This document shows, one piece after another, positions 9,652 to 20,709 of a stretch of 64,000 nucleotides of DNA. Position 1 is the stretch's first letter, and every line of letters begins with the position of its first letter. Under the pieces are notes generated by a model. It saw nothing but the letters and a program-made list of their open reading frames with translations, was not told the origin of the DNA and ran no database searches. The DNA comes from Roridomyces roridus. Taxonomy: Eukaryota > Basidiomycota > Agaricomycetes > Agaricales > Mycenaceae. The position numbers and the translations under genes were made by a program. The stretch covers positions 1,550,001 through 1,614,000 of the forward strand of contig JARKIF010000005.1 in NCBI GenBank assembly GCA_029378245.1, in the 5' to 3' direction.

Positions 9652-12600
9652 TCATATCATTCTATCGGCGAGGGTTGCACCACCACGTCCAGACGGCCCA
9701 CCACGTCCAGACGGCCCACCACGTCCAGATGGCCCACCACGTCCAGACGGCCCACCTCGTCCAGACGGCCCACCTCGTCCAGACGGTCCACCTCGTCCAG
9801 ACGGTCCACCTCGTCCAGACGGTCCACCGCGTGCAGCCGCTCCTCCACGTCCACCACGCCCACGACCACGACCCCGTCCACCACCGTTAGGCAATCCTCG
9901 GCCACCTCTCCCACGACCCGGATTCACGGAACTGGGATCGCTCAAACGGCCCAATAAACCCTCCGGCTCGGCGTTGTATTGCGGACGGTAACTCTCGCCT
10001 CTGCCTATGAAATGCACATCATCGCCATCGGAAGAAGCGCCTAGCCGTCTTTGTAGGCTGGGTCGACTGTCCTCTGATCGTTTGGGAGTCCGAGATCTGC
10101 GAGGCGGTGATACCGGCCGAGCACCTTTGAACCGCTTCGAAGGATTTGCGACCGGCGTAGAATCGTCTTCACGCTGACGCTTCTGAGTATGTGGCAGAGC
10201 GCGAGGATGACGAGGTCCGCTTGGAGGACTCAACTCGGCACGACGCGGCTCAGGAGAATAAAATGGGCGTGTAGGAGCACGAGGCGGGGAGTCGTCGCGG
10301 GATGGCCAGGGAATCCGTGGCGGCGGAGACCGTCGATAAGGACTAGGAGATCGCCTACGAAGGGAGCTAGGAGATCGGGGCACGTACTGTCTGCCTCGAG
10401 ACTCGGATGCACCAGGAGGACTCGCTCTATAATAATCACGAGGCGGACTCGGGAGATAACGAGGGGGTGATTGCCTTGGTTGCCACAGGCGTTCGGTCAG
10501 AGGAGGGGCGTCCTTCAACACCGGCGAAACCGCAGAACGTGATTGAGACAATGTCGCTCCTTGGATTCGCGGTAAGGGATGCTTTGGGACTGCGTTATCA
10601 CCGTTATTTCGCGGGTTCACAACTGCCGCGGGCGACGGGATGGCTTGGACAGCAGTGGACGATGCCTGGACAGGTATGCGTGCAGCAACTTCGGGACTGT
10701 TGACCGGCGTGTTTTTCTTGAACTGCGGCAGCCGTTTCTTACTGGTTGAAGCTACAGCGGATGGAGTCGGGATAGCCAAAGGGGTTTGTGCAAGGGCCAT
10801 TGCGAGCACAGAAGCGGGTTTGGCGACGGGCGAAGAGGGTTTGACCGGTAAAGCCGAGCTGGCGACTTGAACCGGTTTGGCCACGGGGGAGGATTTGGCC
10901 ATGGGTGCCGATTTGGCCGTGGGCGCTGGTTTCGCTGCCGATGCCGGCTTGGCCACGGGTGCTTTGGGTGCTGCTTTAGCTGCCGATGCCGGCTTGACCG
11001 CTGATGCCGGTTTAGCCGCCGATGCCGATTTGGCTACTGGAGCCGATGGGGCTTCCGGTGCAAATTTGGCCACCGGAGGCTCGGCTGCGGGCTTCTCCGA
11101 TTCGACAACATCATTGGGCCGACTCCTCGAGATAGCCTCCCACGTTAAACCCTCATCTTGCAATGCATGCCGCAAGTTCATCAATTGAACATCAGCGGCA
11201 AGGCTCGGAGGCAGCTTTGGCTTCTTCTTGGGTGGGAGGATCGGAAGGTTGCCTTTATCAGAACCCGTCCGCCAAGCACAAATCTCCTCCTCGAATTCGT
11301 GTCCGCGTTCAAGATGGACAATGGGAGGCACACTCAGATTCCGAGTTTTGTTCACAAAGGGGTCAGCTGCCTCGGCCTTGGAATTCGGTGCAGACTGCGT
11401 ATTAGCTGGTCGTGCACGAAGTCCCAGCGCGGCTGCTCGCTCCACTGAAAATTCCGAAGTCAGAGAAGGCTCGGCTTTCACTGTGATCGGAGCGTCTGGC
11501 TTGACGGGGGGAAGCACCTTTGATTTCTTCGCCTTCGGCTTCGCTTTATCCGCCGACGCTGGGGTGGGGCCATCGACGGATGTATCGGCGCCCGGCAGGG
11601 AAGTGACGGGGTCCTCGGTCATTGTTGCATCCTCCCGCTCCTCCGAGATCAGACTTGCAGCCTGCACCTGCGCCTGTTGCGCCTCCAGCCTCTGCAACCT
11701 GACCTGTTCCCGTCTCATCTCTTGCAGCTTGCGTAAAGCGGCCTCTCTCGCCAAAGATTCGCGTGCTAGAGAATCGGAGTCAATGCTTTGAGAAGTCGCG
11801 GGGGGATCCGTGGTATCTTGACCGACTGATTTTGGTTGCTGAACCGCCGCAAGATCTACCAGCGCTCGTGCCGCATCCTCGGCAGAAAGGCTGGGGTCCT
11901 CGATCTGGCGATGGTTCTCAACATCGTCTGAACCATGACCCGCGGGGGATTTGATGGACGCGAGAGGCTCAACGTCAGTATCACTGCCGTCCGCCACCGT
12001 TATCATATTTCTCGCTTCGCGCTCCTCTGCCTCTTCCTGCTCCTCGCGCTCTTGATACGCCAGATGACCCGCTTCCTGCTCCTCAACCCATAGCTGCAAA
12101 GAATCCAAATCATTCTTCAGCTTGCTTACGGTCTCCTCGTTGGGATTGACGGGTTCTGGTGTCGGAGCGCGAGGAGGGGGTGGTTCCTCCAACAACCTCT
12201 TCGTTTCCTCGGCCGCATCTAGAGCAATTCGCGACGAGGTATGCGCCGAAACTGCATCCTCCGCCGCCTTGCGCGCGTCTACAAGCGACTTCTTGGCCGC
12301 TTCGAGCGCGGCGTTCGCAACGGAAAGTGCTTGAGTGAGCGAGTCGAAGAGTGTCTGAGCAACAGTAACATTCTGTTCCGCGCTCGATACACGTTGTTGA
12401 GATGCCTGGATTGCCTCTTTCGTCGTAATCAAAGTATTTTCAGTATGATGTACAGCGTTGTTTGCCGCTATCAGTGAAGGTCGAGGGATATCAGGGGGAG
12501 GGGTAGGGAGTTTTCTCGGCGGCGGAGGTAACGCGAGCACGCGGTGAGATGCCTCGAGACGACTGTGCAGGTCTTTCAGCGCCGCATAGTCTGGTACAAA

Positions 12601-12964
12601 AGGTGGTGTGGGTGGTGGCAACTCGGGATACCCAAGCTGCATGAAATCTTCATGATTTGAATCGAACAAAGGGGCGTCATCGGCCAACGCCTCGAGGAGA
12701 GACGGTCTGCTTCTCCCCTCTGCGTGATTGCGGGCTTCAGCAGGAAGCTCCGGCTCTGGAGACGGACTGTAGCGGTACTGGACGCCATCTTGACGGTTGG
12801 ATATGCGTTTGAGGAGCTCAGGCTCCTTACCGATGGTGGTGAAAGTGAAATCTTTGAATGAGAAATCGCTGGGAGAATTTAGTATAGTCGTGTCGGGTTT
12901 TCCGAATAGTGTCTTGGGTGTCCTCGTCAGCCAGGAGCACGCAGAGCAGACTGTGGCTTACCAT
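9652..12964 (-). CDS. Large disordered protein with coiled coil and C-terminal RGG array
   Basis: The main exon reads from about 12895 to the stop at 9652. The most likely start is the ATG at 12964 joined by a 49-nt GT-AG intron, giving an N-terminus MTLFGKPDTTILNSP. A coiled coil of about 120 residues with AAxxAL heptads follows, then a Glu-rich stretch. Next is a repetitive Lys-Pro-Ala region (repeats of PVAKPASAAKPA type), an Arg/Ser/Pro-rich segment, and finally Gly-Arg-rich sequence with eight GGPSGR repeats. RGG tails commonly bind RNA or drive condensates, so an RNA-related role is inferred, but no folded RNA-binding domain is visible. I do not recognise an ortholog. Confidence 0.75.
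9680..9823. repeat. Eight-copy 18-bp minisatellite encoding GGPSGR
   Basis: Eight tandem 18-bp units (CCACNNCGTCCAGANGGN on the plus strand) encode GGPSGR on the minus strand inside the RGG protein. Synonymous variants are ordered: the first four units carry CCACCA and the later four CCACCT, and the last few end in GGT. This ordering is the trace of unequal exchange or slippage. Confidence 0.95.
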
Positions 12965-13088
12965 GTATTGTAGTCGGTGGAGGGGTAAGACAAAAGTTTC
13001 GATTATTACGTAATAAATGTACTTGATTCTCGCTACCCTGGTCTCTTGAGATCTGGAGGCCTACGCTTGTTTGTAATGTACAGGGACT

Positions 13089-14928
13089 TCATTTCTTCTC
13101 ACTACTAGTGGTCTCTGTAGGCCTACGTTTGTTTGTAATGTACCACTTGACCAAGTCCAACGTTGCGATAGAATCTTCCACCGAGCTGTGCCCAACCGTC
13201 CCTCCCCCAGTCTGAATCGTTAGACCCAGATGCTCTCGCGCCCTACAGAAAGTGTCAACAGAGCGGATATGCTACAAAAGAAAAACTGACAAGTCCTTGA
13301 GCGATTTGCGGTATGGAGGCCCAGCATTGTGCTTGAATATTATGGATGTCTGTTGAAAAGTCAGTCCGTGAAAGGTACACAGAGCTAGAACTGTTCATAA
13401 AACGCACGTCCACGTTCACATGATGAATTATACGCAATGTTTTGAGGTCATTGTCGAGCGCATGACCGATTAACACCGTTTCCGAATTTATGAGCGCGTC
13501 CAGTGATTCTCGTATGGAAGAAAGTGGTAGCACGGCCTTTGCGTAATCTGCCTCTGTGATGCCGGAGAAACGAGTGTTGTAGTCGCTTCAGAAGAAATCA
13601 GCACACAAGTTGGGCATAAAATAGAAGGCCTGACATGACCTCGACCCCGTCGTCCATCCTAACCAACTCATCAAACACCTCCGTACCCGCCCCATCGACA
13701 ACAGATACTCGGGCCACCCGCATTCCCCCAGTGCTATAAATCATCTCGCAGTCGAGGGCAGCCACGTCTAACACGGTATTCGCCGAAGGCGGAGGCTTCA
13801 AGTATGAAAAGGCGTGTCGGGCGTGCAAATCCTCTGCCTTGGATTCATAGAATACGTGTGGTCCCCGAACACACCCCTCGTTGTCCGGCGCTGGCATCGA
13901 GCAACATCTGTACACCCTGGTTTTTGAGCCTGCAGGTGCGGTTGAGTAAGGCGATCCCGAATCAGCAAAGCTCCACCTACCGCTGACAGTTCGCGATTCA
14001 GGCCTTCCCCAGTGGTATACACACTCCTCCGCGTCATCCTTTCGTCGGACAACAGACGGTTTACCGCACCGATCGCAGGTCTTGATGGAGCCCTCAAAGC
14101 TTGGCTGATCACCACCATCGCCTTCCGGTATATCGAGGAAAAAGCCCCAGAGCTCCATTGCCTCCTTCGACATGATCAAGTGCTCAACGTGTGCTCGAGT
14201 CAGGCGTAAGGATTTCCTGCTCTTGAGAGCCTCGGCACGCGCATGAACTTCGGCCTCTGTGCCAACCGACGGATGACTACTTTTGTCTGGGCTCGGACGT
14301 CGTTTGATCGCAGCAACACATTGTATGACGGCCTTGACTTGACCAATGAGTCTTGGGCCAGAAAAACGAAGGAACACGACGAACAACGCGGTATGTATGC
14401 TTATTGCACTTGTTGTAAATCTCCTCTTCTTGTCGGAGAGCATGCTCATTCGCCAGAGTCGGGTTTTGCGGCAATATCGCTTCGTAGAGGACGAGAAAGT
14501 GGTCGTAAAGAGTCTTGAGGAGGGCTTGACGGACCTTTGAATTTTGAATACGGGATTATAAAATGAATGGGGGTGCGAACGGGAAGTGGGACAACGGAAG
14601 AAGCGCCATTCGCCCTCAGCACTGGGGCTCCAGTTCCAGTGCTGGGCTGGCCTGTCGCGGCAGGGACAGATTTCCCTAGCGCAAGCTTCTGCTGCTTCCG
14701 AGGAGGCTCGCGGGCAACACTGGAGGGACCGGGAAGTGGAGAAGACGATGGCGCAGGTCGTTTAGCAGGAATTGTTGTACTCGGGCTTGGCTTGGGTTGT
14801 TCAACGGGAATGACAAGTGCGGGCGGTCGAGGGAGGTCCGTACGATGACTGAAGAGACAGTTTGGCCGCTCACACCGGGCAAGGTCGGGACACGCGAGTT
14901 GCTGAAAGAGATGTAATGAGGAGAACAT
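13089..14928 (-). CDS. REX3: RNA exonuclease Rex3 (DEDDh 3'-5' exonuclease)
   Basis: Rex3 trims the 3' ends of RNase MRP RNA and other small RNAs. The N-terminus MFSSLHLFQQLACPD and the CCCH-like CERPNCLFSH are typical. The middle contains PTLANEHALRQEEEIY, a Cys cluster (CDRCGKPS...YHWG...CCSMP) and then the exonuclease domain. Exo I is ALDCEM (D and E present). DYNTRFSGIT comes next, Exo II is LIGHALDNDLKTLRI, and the last exon ends with GHSSVEDSIATLDLV containing the final catalytic H and D. Six GT-AG introns were placed and every junction restores the conserved frame. The catalytic set D-E-D-H-D is complete, so the enzyme should be active. The stop is TGA at 13089. Confidence 0.93.
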
Positions 14929-15089
14929 GGCCTGGAGCGTTTCTTTGCAGTTTGAACGACTTTCTTCCACAGAGTAAGGAAGGCCTTGTTACGAGACGCG
15001 CGATCACCGATGTGCCAAACATGCCACACCGTGTCAACGTCCACGACAGCCAATTCTTGGCCAATTCTAATATTTCTCAGTAATTGAAG

Positions 15090-15430
15090 CAAAAGGAAGG
15101 CAACTGTCGCTATTCCACCTTGGTGGTAGCCGTCCGCATCAGCCAGTGGGGCAACTAGTCGCTGTTCCACTCTCGTGGCAGCCGTCCGCATCTCCGGTTG
15201 GTTCCTACTACCTGGCTAGCCCCATAACACACCCTCACCCGACGAGGGGGAATAGGAGCTAGGCAGGGAGGAACGTGGCTAGCCCGATAATACACCCTCA
15301 CCCGACCAGGGGAAATACAGACTAGGCACTGCTCCAGCGTGAATCGAACTGATCACCGCCTCCAAAGAGGGGATCACAGTCGGCCCACGACAGCAACCGC
15401 TCCTCCACAGAGGAGCGCGTAAAGGTCTGA
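15090..15430 (-). repeat. Candidate SINE-like element with tRNA-like A/B boxes and duplicated body
   Basis: Read on the minus strand, a head at about 15425-15335 contains an A-box-like TGGAGGAGCGG and, about 55 nt on, a B-box-like GTTCGATTC. The outermost bases can pair as GCTCC/GGAGC. The body follows with two direct repeats. One is about 55 bp (plus-strand 15212-15266 and 15275-15328, sharing ACACCCTCACCCGAC). The other is about 42 bp (15100-15140 and 15150-15192, sharing GCCGTCCGCATC). The cloverleaf is too degenerate for a functional tRNA, but the layout is that of a tRNA-derived SINE. The distance between boxes is long, as in a type II tRNA. The ends are not fixed. Confidence 0.4.
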
Positions 15431-15551
15431 AAGATCTTCGAGTAATACTGCTCACAAGTCAAAAGCAGTTCAAATATACACAAGATATACACAAGACGAG
15501 TAAGGATACACCAAGAAATAGCAGCACGAAAGCAGAATAAAACGCGCACAG

Positions 15552-17030
15552 TTACAACTCCTCCGATGTCGACTTGACCATCGGTATCAGGCCCTCCAAA
15601 TCGTCATGCTCAGGGTTATCCTCCCAGGGCTTGAACTCGACGTGAACCTCGGTCTGATCTGGCCAGCGCAACGACCGTTGTTGGTCCAACGACGGCCCCG
15701 ATGCCATGGAACGTAGCGCTTGCAAAGAGGCCTATGTACGGCGTCAGCAAAGGAGATGATCGTGATATAACGGACCTCAGCGTCAATCCCGGCGTTGCGA
15801 GCACCCTCGTTGAGGTTAATGCGCAGATGATTGCAAAGGCGGAGGAGTGTACTGCGATCGGCGTCGGCAGCACCGGTCAAGGCATCGAAGAGCTCTGTAA
15901 CATCGATCATGTATACGCCTGCCGCAGAATCCAACATGTTGGGCTTGTAATCTTCGAGCGGCACTTGGAATGCCTTGGAGCGCAGATAGCTGTTTCACAT
16001 ATAAGTACGAGGACTGGAGGTATCAAAAACTACTCACTGAATGTCCCCCTTGACGTCGTTGGACAATAAAAAAACGGGCCCTCCGTGTCGCCGAAGCTCG
16101 CTGAACAGGTCGGTCACTCTTCGCTTCAGCGTGCCCTTGGTCACCATCTCGCTCTTCCTGTCCTCCTCCGCAGGAATGAGTGAAAGTAGCATTAAAAAAG
16201 AATTCGCATACCTGCAAAAGCGTCTTGCGATACTCTTGATTCTCTTTAACCACCAGATGCGCACGCTGTGATACCTCTTTGCCAGACTCGGGCTCCCAGC
16301 GAACGAGACTCCACCCGACATCCGAAATGGCCGTGTGGTCCACCTCCCAGGCGTCGATCTGGAGCGCACACCAAACGCCCTGTTTCGCGCCCCACAGCTT
16401 CCTCACCCGCTCAAACATCAGACGACGACCGACAAGCAAAGGGTTTTCCAACAAGTACTGATTCATACGGCCCAGTTTCTGCAAAACCAACCATTAAACC
16501 CGACACACTTGGAGGAGAAACATCCGCCACCGACCTTGCTAGCGGCAACCAACTCACCCGCACTCCCAAAAACGACGGGCTCGGCATTGCTCACGTCCTC
16601 AGTGAGAAACATACAATCCGAGAAGGGAAGTGGGATAAGCGAGGGAGTGAGGCGCATTGCATGGAGCCAGTAACGCAGATACTCGACTTGGGCAGAGGAG
16701 AACAGGAGACGGGCTTGGCCATCTTGAAAAGTGCCTCGAGAGATGTTTTAAACCCGTTCCATCGATGAAATCCCAAATGGCATTACCGATGTACGCTTGA
16801 ATCCCTTTCTCATTCGGGCCCTGTGCAGCAAGTGGATGATTCGGATTGAGGAGTGCGTCAGAGCCTATCCCACCGTCAGAAAAAAAAAGAAGCCCAAGCG
16901 CAATGAACCGATAGCTACACAGAATCTTTTGTAGCTGGATCGCATCGCGAGAGTTGCGCAAGGAGGGGTGGTACTGGTACAAAATGTCGCTGGTTCGATA
17001 AAAGCCCGTCAACGTGGCCGACGCTGCCAT
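15552..17030 (-). CDS. Gfd2/YDR514C-like DEDDh-fold protein, probably catalytically inactive
   Basis: This is a member of the Gfd2/YDR514C-like family with an RNase H-type DEDDh fold. The start is MAASATLTGFYRTSDILYQY at 17030. Later exons carry VWCALQIDAWEVDHTAISD, VFLLSNDVKGDI, VYMIDVTELFDALTG, NAGIDAEASLQAL and an acidic C-terminus ending at TAA 15552. Compared with the adjacent paralog, the Exo I positions D and E are Q and D (LQIDAW against AVDFEEW), and the histidine of HNAGNDA is R (ARNAGIDA). Three of five catalytic positions have therefore changed while the fold-determining residues remain. This suggests a pseudoenzyme rather than a pseudogene, because the frame and splice sites are intact. 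It is tandem with the 17178-18640 gene on the same strand. Confidence 0.82.
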
Positions 17031-17177
17031 GTCGTGGTGGTGGTGTTGAAAGAGGTCAGGCTATTATGTACTTGGATCAAAGGTAAGAAAGAAGCCCGTT
17101 CGGGAAGGTAGCCGACAAAGGTATAGATGTACACTATTTTACAAGGCAAGGAACTGCAATAGCACTTTTAATTTCAT

Positions 17178-18640
17178 TCACTGCACGGCGTCCACCAAGG
17201 CCCCCGTCCTCGAATCGTACCCACCCATCACACCCTCCTGGTCCTCATAGTCCGAGTATTCTTCATAATCTTCGAACTTGACCTGGAGTTTGGCTTCGGG
17301 TAGCCCTGATAAACGGTTCAGCTCGGACCCCTCAAATAAACAGAAAGATCTCACCAGTCCGATTGGGCCATCTTTGCTCCCTCTGCATATCCAAAGGCTC
17401 ACCTCCCGCCATTTCCTTCAACGCGAGCAGCGTATAGTGGGCATCATTCCCAGCATTATGGAGCCACGACTCGTCTCCCGGGTTCGGCAGATACTTGACG
17501 AAAACCTGGAGCTGGTTGCACATTTGACCCAGCCCACGCGTGCCCGTCGCTTCCCCGCACAAGGCAGCGAAGAGGACCGCAGTGTCTACGATAAAGATGC
17601 CGTCTTCGGGCGTCTTGTCGGGGATGTCCAGAACGGCGGTTTCAATGGGTGCTTGGAGGCGCTTGAGGGTTCTGTTGGATGCGGTGAGGAGATGTGGAAA
17701 TGAAAGTAACGAGCGGGTTACTTGATATCCTGGCTCGGATCGTGAAAGACCAGGAACAAAGGACGGGGCATGCCCGAGATGAGATCTTTCAGCTTGCGCT
17801 TCAGATCCGCTTTGGACACTTCTTGGCTCTCGCCGAAGATATAGTGCTGCAAACCATGAGTGCAGACACAAAGGACGCACAAGAGAACCCACCTCGCGGA
17901 CATCAGTGATGTACTGCCCATTGCGAAGCGACCGCGCCTCTGCGACAGTGAAATGGCCTTGCTCCTCAACCTCGGTTCCTTCCTCGTAGCGAAAAGAACT
18001 CCAACCAAACTCTGTCACCACTGTATGATCGCGCTCCCACTCTTCAAAGTCTACAGCCAGCCAGGACCCAACCTTCGACGACCACATCTGTCTGACGCGT
18101 TCAAACACAGCCCGGCGCTGTGTCAACCCCACGTTGGAGCCCTTGAGGCGCTTGTTGTTCTTGTCGATGTTCTTGTACGAGTTAGAATGACCTCCTTCAT
18201 AGGTGAACCAGAAACCTTTGTTGCGACCCGTAGATCGCCTCCAGTCATGAATTGAACCGGAGAAACCGCGGAAAACTCTGCTTCGGTGAGAAGGCATTCA
18301 GAGTAGGGCAGTGGGATGAGCTCCTTGGTGAGATTCATCGCCTTGAGCCAGTAGCGCACATAATCGACTTGGGCCGAGGAGAACAACAACCGCGCTTCGC
18401 CGTCATGAAATATGCCTTGATACAACGTAACGCCAGCAACATCGGGATGAAGAGGATTTTGGGGGTGAACGAGAGCATCGTGGGCGATTACACCCTTGAG
18501 AGGGTCTCTGTATTCTGCAGGTAACACTGCCGTCGCAGTCAGCGCTACAGTCTCTGTCTGAGGAGTTGTCGGGGTCGACCTTCAGGCCATTTGAACCAAA
18601 TATCCGTATAACGATAGTAGCCAGTTACAATCGGCGCCAT
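17178..18640 (-). CDS. Gfd2/YDR514C-like DEDDh exonuclease-fold protein
   Basis: This is the second tandem copy, 148 bp upstream of the first. It starts MAPIVTGYYRYTDIWF at 18640, parallel to the neighbour's N-terminus. Later exons give LLFSSAQVDYVRYWLKAM, RRAVFERVRQMW, then Exo I WLAVDFEEWERDH (D and E present) and Exo II-like LVFHDPSQDIKYL. FIVDTAVLFAAL and Exo III LHNAGNDAHYTLLAL follow with H and D present. It ends with an acidic tail (EYSDYEDQEG) at 17178. All DEDDh residues are kept, so nuclease activity is likely, probably on RNA. The substrate is unknown: the yeast relatives Gfd2 and YDR514C are poorly characterised, and Gfd2 is linked to mRNA export. Confidence 0.85.
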
Positions 18641-18787
18641 CGCAGAAGGCAGGCAAGATACTGGTGGGTAGGCCGAAGAAGGCAAGATGTATTCGGTCAC
18701 GTGAAAGACAGTTTGCACTTGTATACGCGTATAACTCATGCTTTAAATGTTACAAGCACCGTCAGTAGCTCTCTGGTTAGCAGGTCT

Positions 18788-20541
18788 CTACTCGACATCC
18801 TCCTCCTCATCCAGATCAATCGTGTCCTCGCTGGGGTGAACATCCTTTTCAGTTTCAGCAGCCTTACGAACAGCCCGTAGACGCCTCTGCTGCCGAATCT
18901 CGCGCTTCAGATCCCCGAGCGCGAGGGCCAGGTCGACTTTCGTGCCTTCATCCCAGCGCGTAAGAGCCCAGTGCCGCATGTAGACACTGACCTGAACAAT
19001 TCTCAGTCTCATTGGACGAGCCAAAAGAAACAAAGCTCACCTTCATATTCTTTTTCCCCGCATATTTCTTGTAAAAAGCCTCGTGCTTCATCGGCTGCAG
19101 CAAATACCGCACCATATGATTCGCCACCGGTATGAGCTCGCTCTCCCTATACATGGAATAATGGGCGTGATTGGGCGTCCAGGTTTCATGGTCGAGACTA
19201 AGCCTGGCGAGCCACATTGACGCAGCGGCGATGAGGGACGGCGGTGCAGCCATGAAATGGTGATCGATGATGCTGATCTCGGCGAGGAACTTGGCCACCG
19301 TCCGCGCCTGGGGCTCAAAGTCGTCGACCTTGCTGATGCGTCGAAGGAAGTTGACTGGGGAGGGATATCTCAGATTCCACTCTAGGGTACGCAATATGTG
19401 TTGCTCCGCTTGTAGCATGTCCGCGGCGGTGTATGTTCCCTCCGATACTTGAATAAAGTTGACGACGGCGGGAGACACGGTTTCCTCAAACTTGGACGCG
19501 ATGAGCATACAAGCCATGCCGACGAGCTGGATTTTAGACGGCGAGATAACACGTGCAGAGAGGAACCGGTCGATCAGGTTGACGGTAAGGAAGAGCGTCT
19601 CTTGCGTCAGTCGGAAACGCGAGTGCACTTGGAGGAGCCACTCGTTCAGCATCCCGCGCATCTCCCACGTGAGCTTCGGCTGGCTGACCATGTAGCGTGG
19701 GTTGGGCATCGTGTCCAGCTGCGGAAGACGTGAGCGGACCAGCAAACATGATTTTAAAAAAACGCACCTCAGCTTGCCGGAGGTACTGGTGGATATCTTG
19801 GACGTATTCGCTAGCCATAGTGGGGTCCTCATCGTCTGCGTCGAGATCGTCCCAAAGATCGCCGTCGGGATCCGCCTCCACCTCAGCCTCTTCGTCGTCG
19901 TCGTCGGCACATAGTTCGGCGGCAATCTCGTCCAGCTCCTCGGGACCGACTGACGATGTACGCTGGCGCTTGGAGCTGGGCTCATCCACGTCGTCCAGGT
20001 CAACGACCCGTGGCTGGAGGACAGGTATCAAGGAACGCGTGCTGGACAACCTGCGAAGATGCGATACATTCTCCTCTGCCGCAGGATGCTCAACAATCAC
20101 AGCCTGCCGCGCCTTTTCGTCGGCTGGAGGAACAGTACGAAGTGGCACACGCGCTGTCGTGGCAGTCGATTTCTTGGGCAGTCCAACGATCTTGCGACCC
20201 TCCACGGCCTTCCCTTTTCCGTTCTCGACACCCTCGACTCGAGATCGATTCCGCGCCTCGGTCATCTCGCGCAAAGCCTCGCGTTTGCGTTTTGCACTGG
20301 ATGGCTGGGCCTCGCGTTCTTTGGTGGTGGCATCGGTGGCAGCAGCGACAGGCGCGGTTTTCGTTGCAAGACCTGCTCGACCGAGGACCTTGGCGCGTGA
20401 AGCAGCGTGCGATGGCCGAACGCTGAGGTTTTCGTTTTCCGGGCCCGCTGCGGTGCCTGGACGCGCACGACGGATCTGCGATTCCACGTTAAAGGGAATG
20501 AGGGATAGATGGATGAGGCGTACTGGTATTCTGGAAGCCAT
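18788..20541 (-). CDS. B-type (G2/mitotic) cyclin, Cdc13/Clb family
   Basis: This is the regulatory partner of Cdk1 that drives mitosis. The start MASRIP at 20541 is followed by a 48-nt intron. The N-terminal 200 residues are disordered and hold a destruction-box candidate (RAGLATK). An acidic stretch precedes the cyclin boxes. The first cyclin box is textbook: LTWEMRGMLNEWLLQVHSRF, LFLTVNLIDRFLS, IQLVGMACMLIASKFEE. The second reads HHFMAAPPSLIAAASMWLAR. A final intron after KKNMK joins VSVYMRHWAL and a basic then acidic tail ending at 18788. Length (about 530 residues) and motifs fit fission-yeast Cdc13-type cyclins. It is intact. Periodic control by APC/C is inferred from the D-box only. 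Confidence 0.93.
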
Positions 20542-20709
20542 AATATGTCCTGTGTGGTAGTGGAAAGCGTTGTACAGTGAAGAAGAAGGGACAAGGCAAA
20601 GAGCCTCGATCAGATGCGGGTGCCGTGACCGTTCAACCAACTCTCAAAATGGCAATCACAGTTCAAAGCAAAAGATTCAATGGGCACAACAAAGCTATAT
20701 AAATACAGG

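Noticed and set aside
15335..15425. Functional tRNA gene on the minus strand (B-box-like GTTCGATTC, A-box-like TGGAGGAGCGG).
   Set aside because: The T-arm stem does not pair, the acceptor has only about five of seven pairs, and no proper anticodon loop with U33 forms. It is kept only as a tRNA-derived repeat candidate.
19697..20560. A 287-codon plus-strand frame opposite the cyclin N-terminus.
   Set aside because: It mirrors the Ser/Asp-rich cyclin coding sequence, and the cyclin on the other strand has clear cyclin boxes and splice sites.
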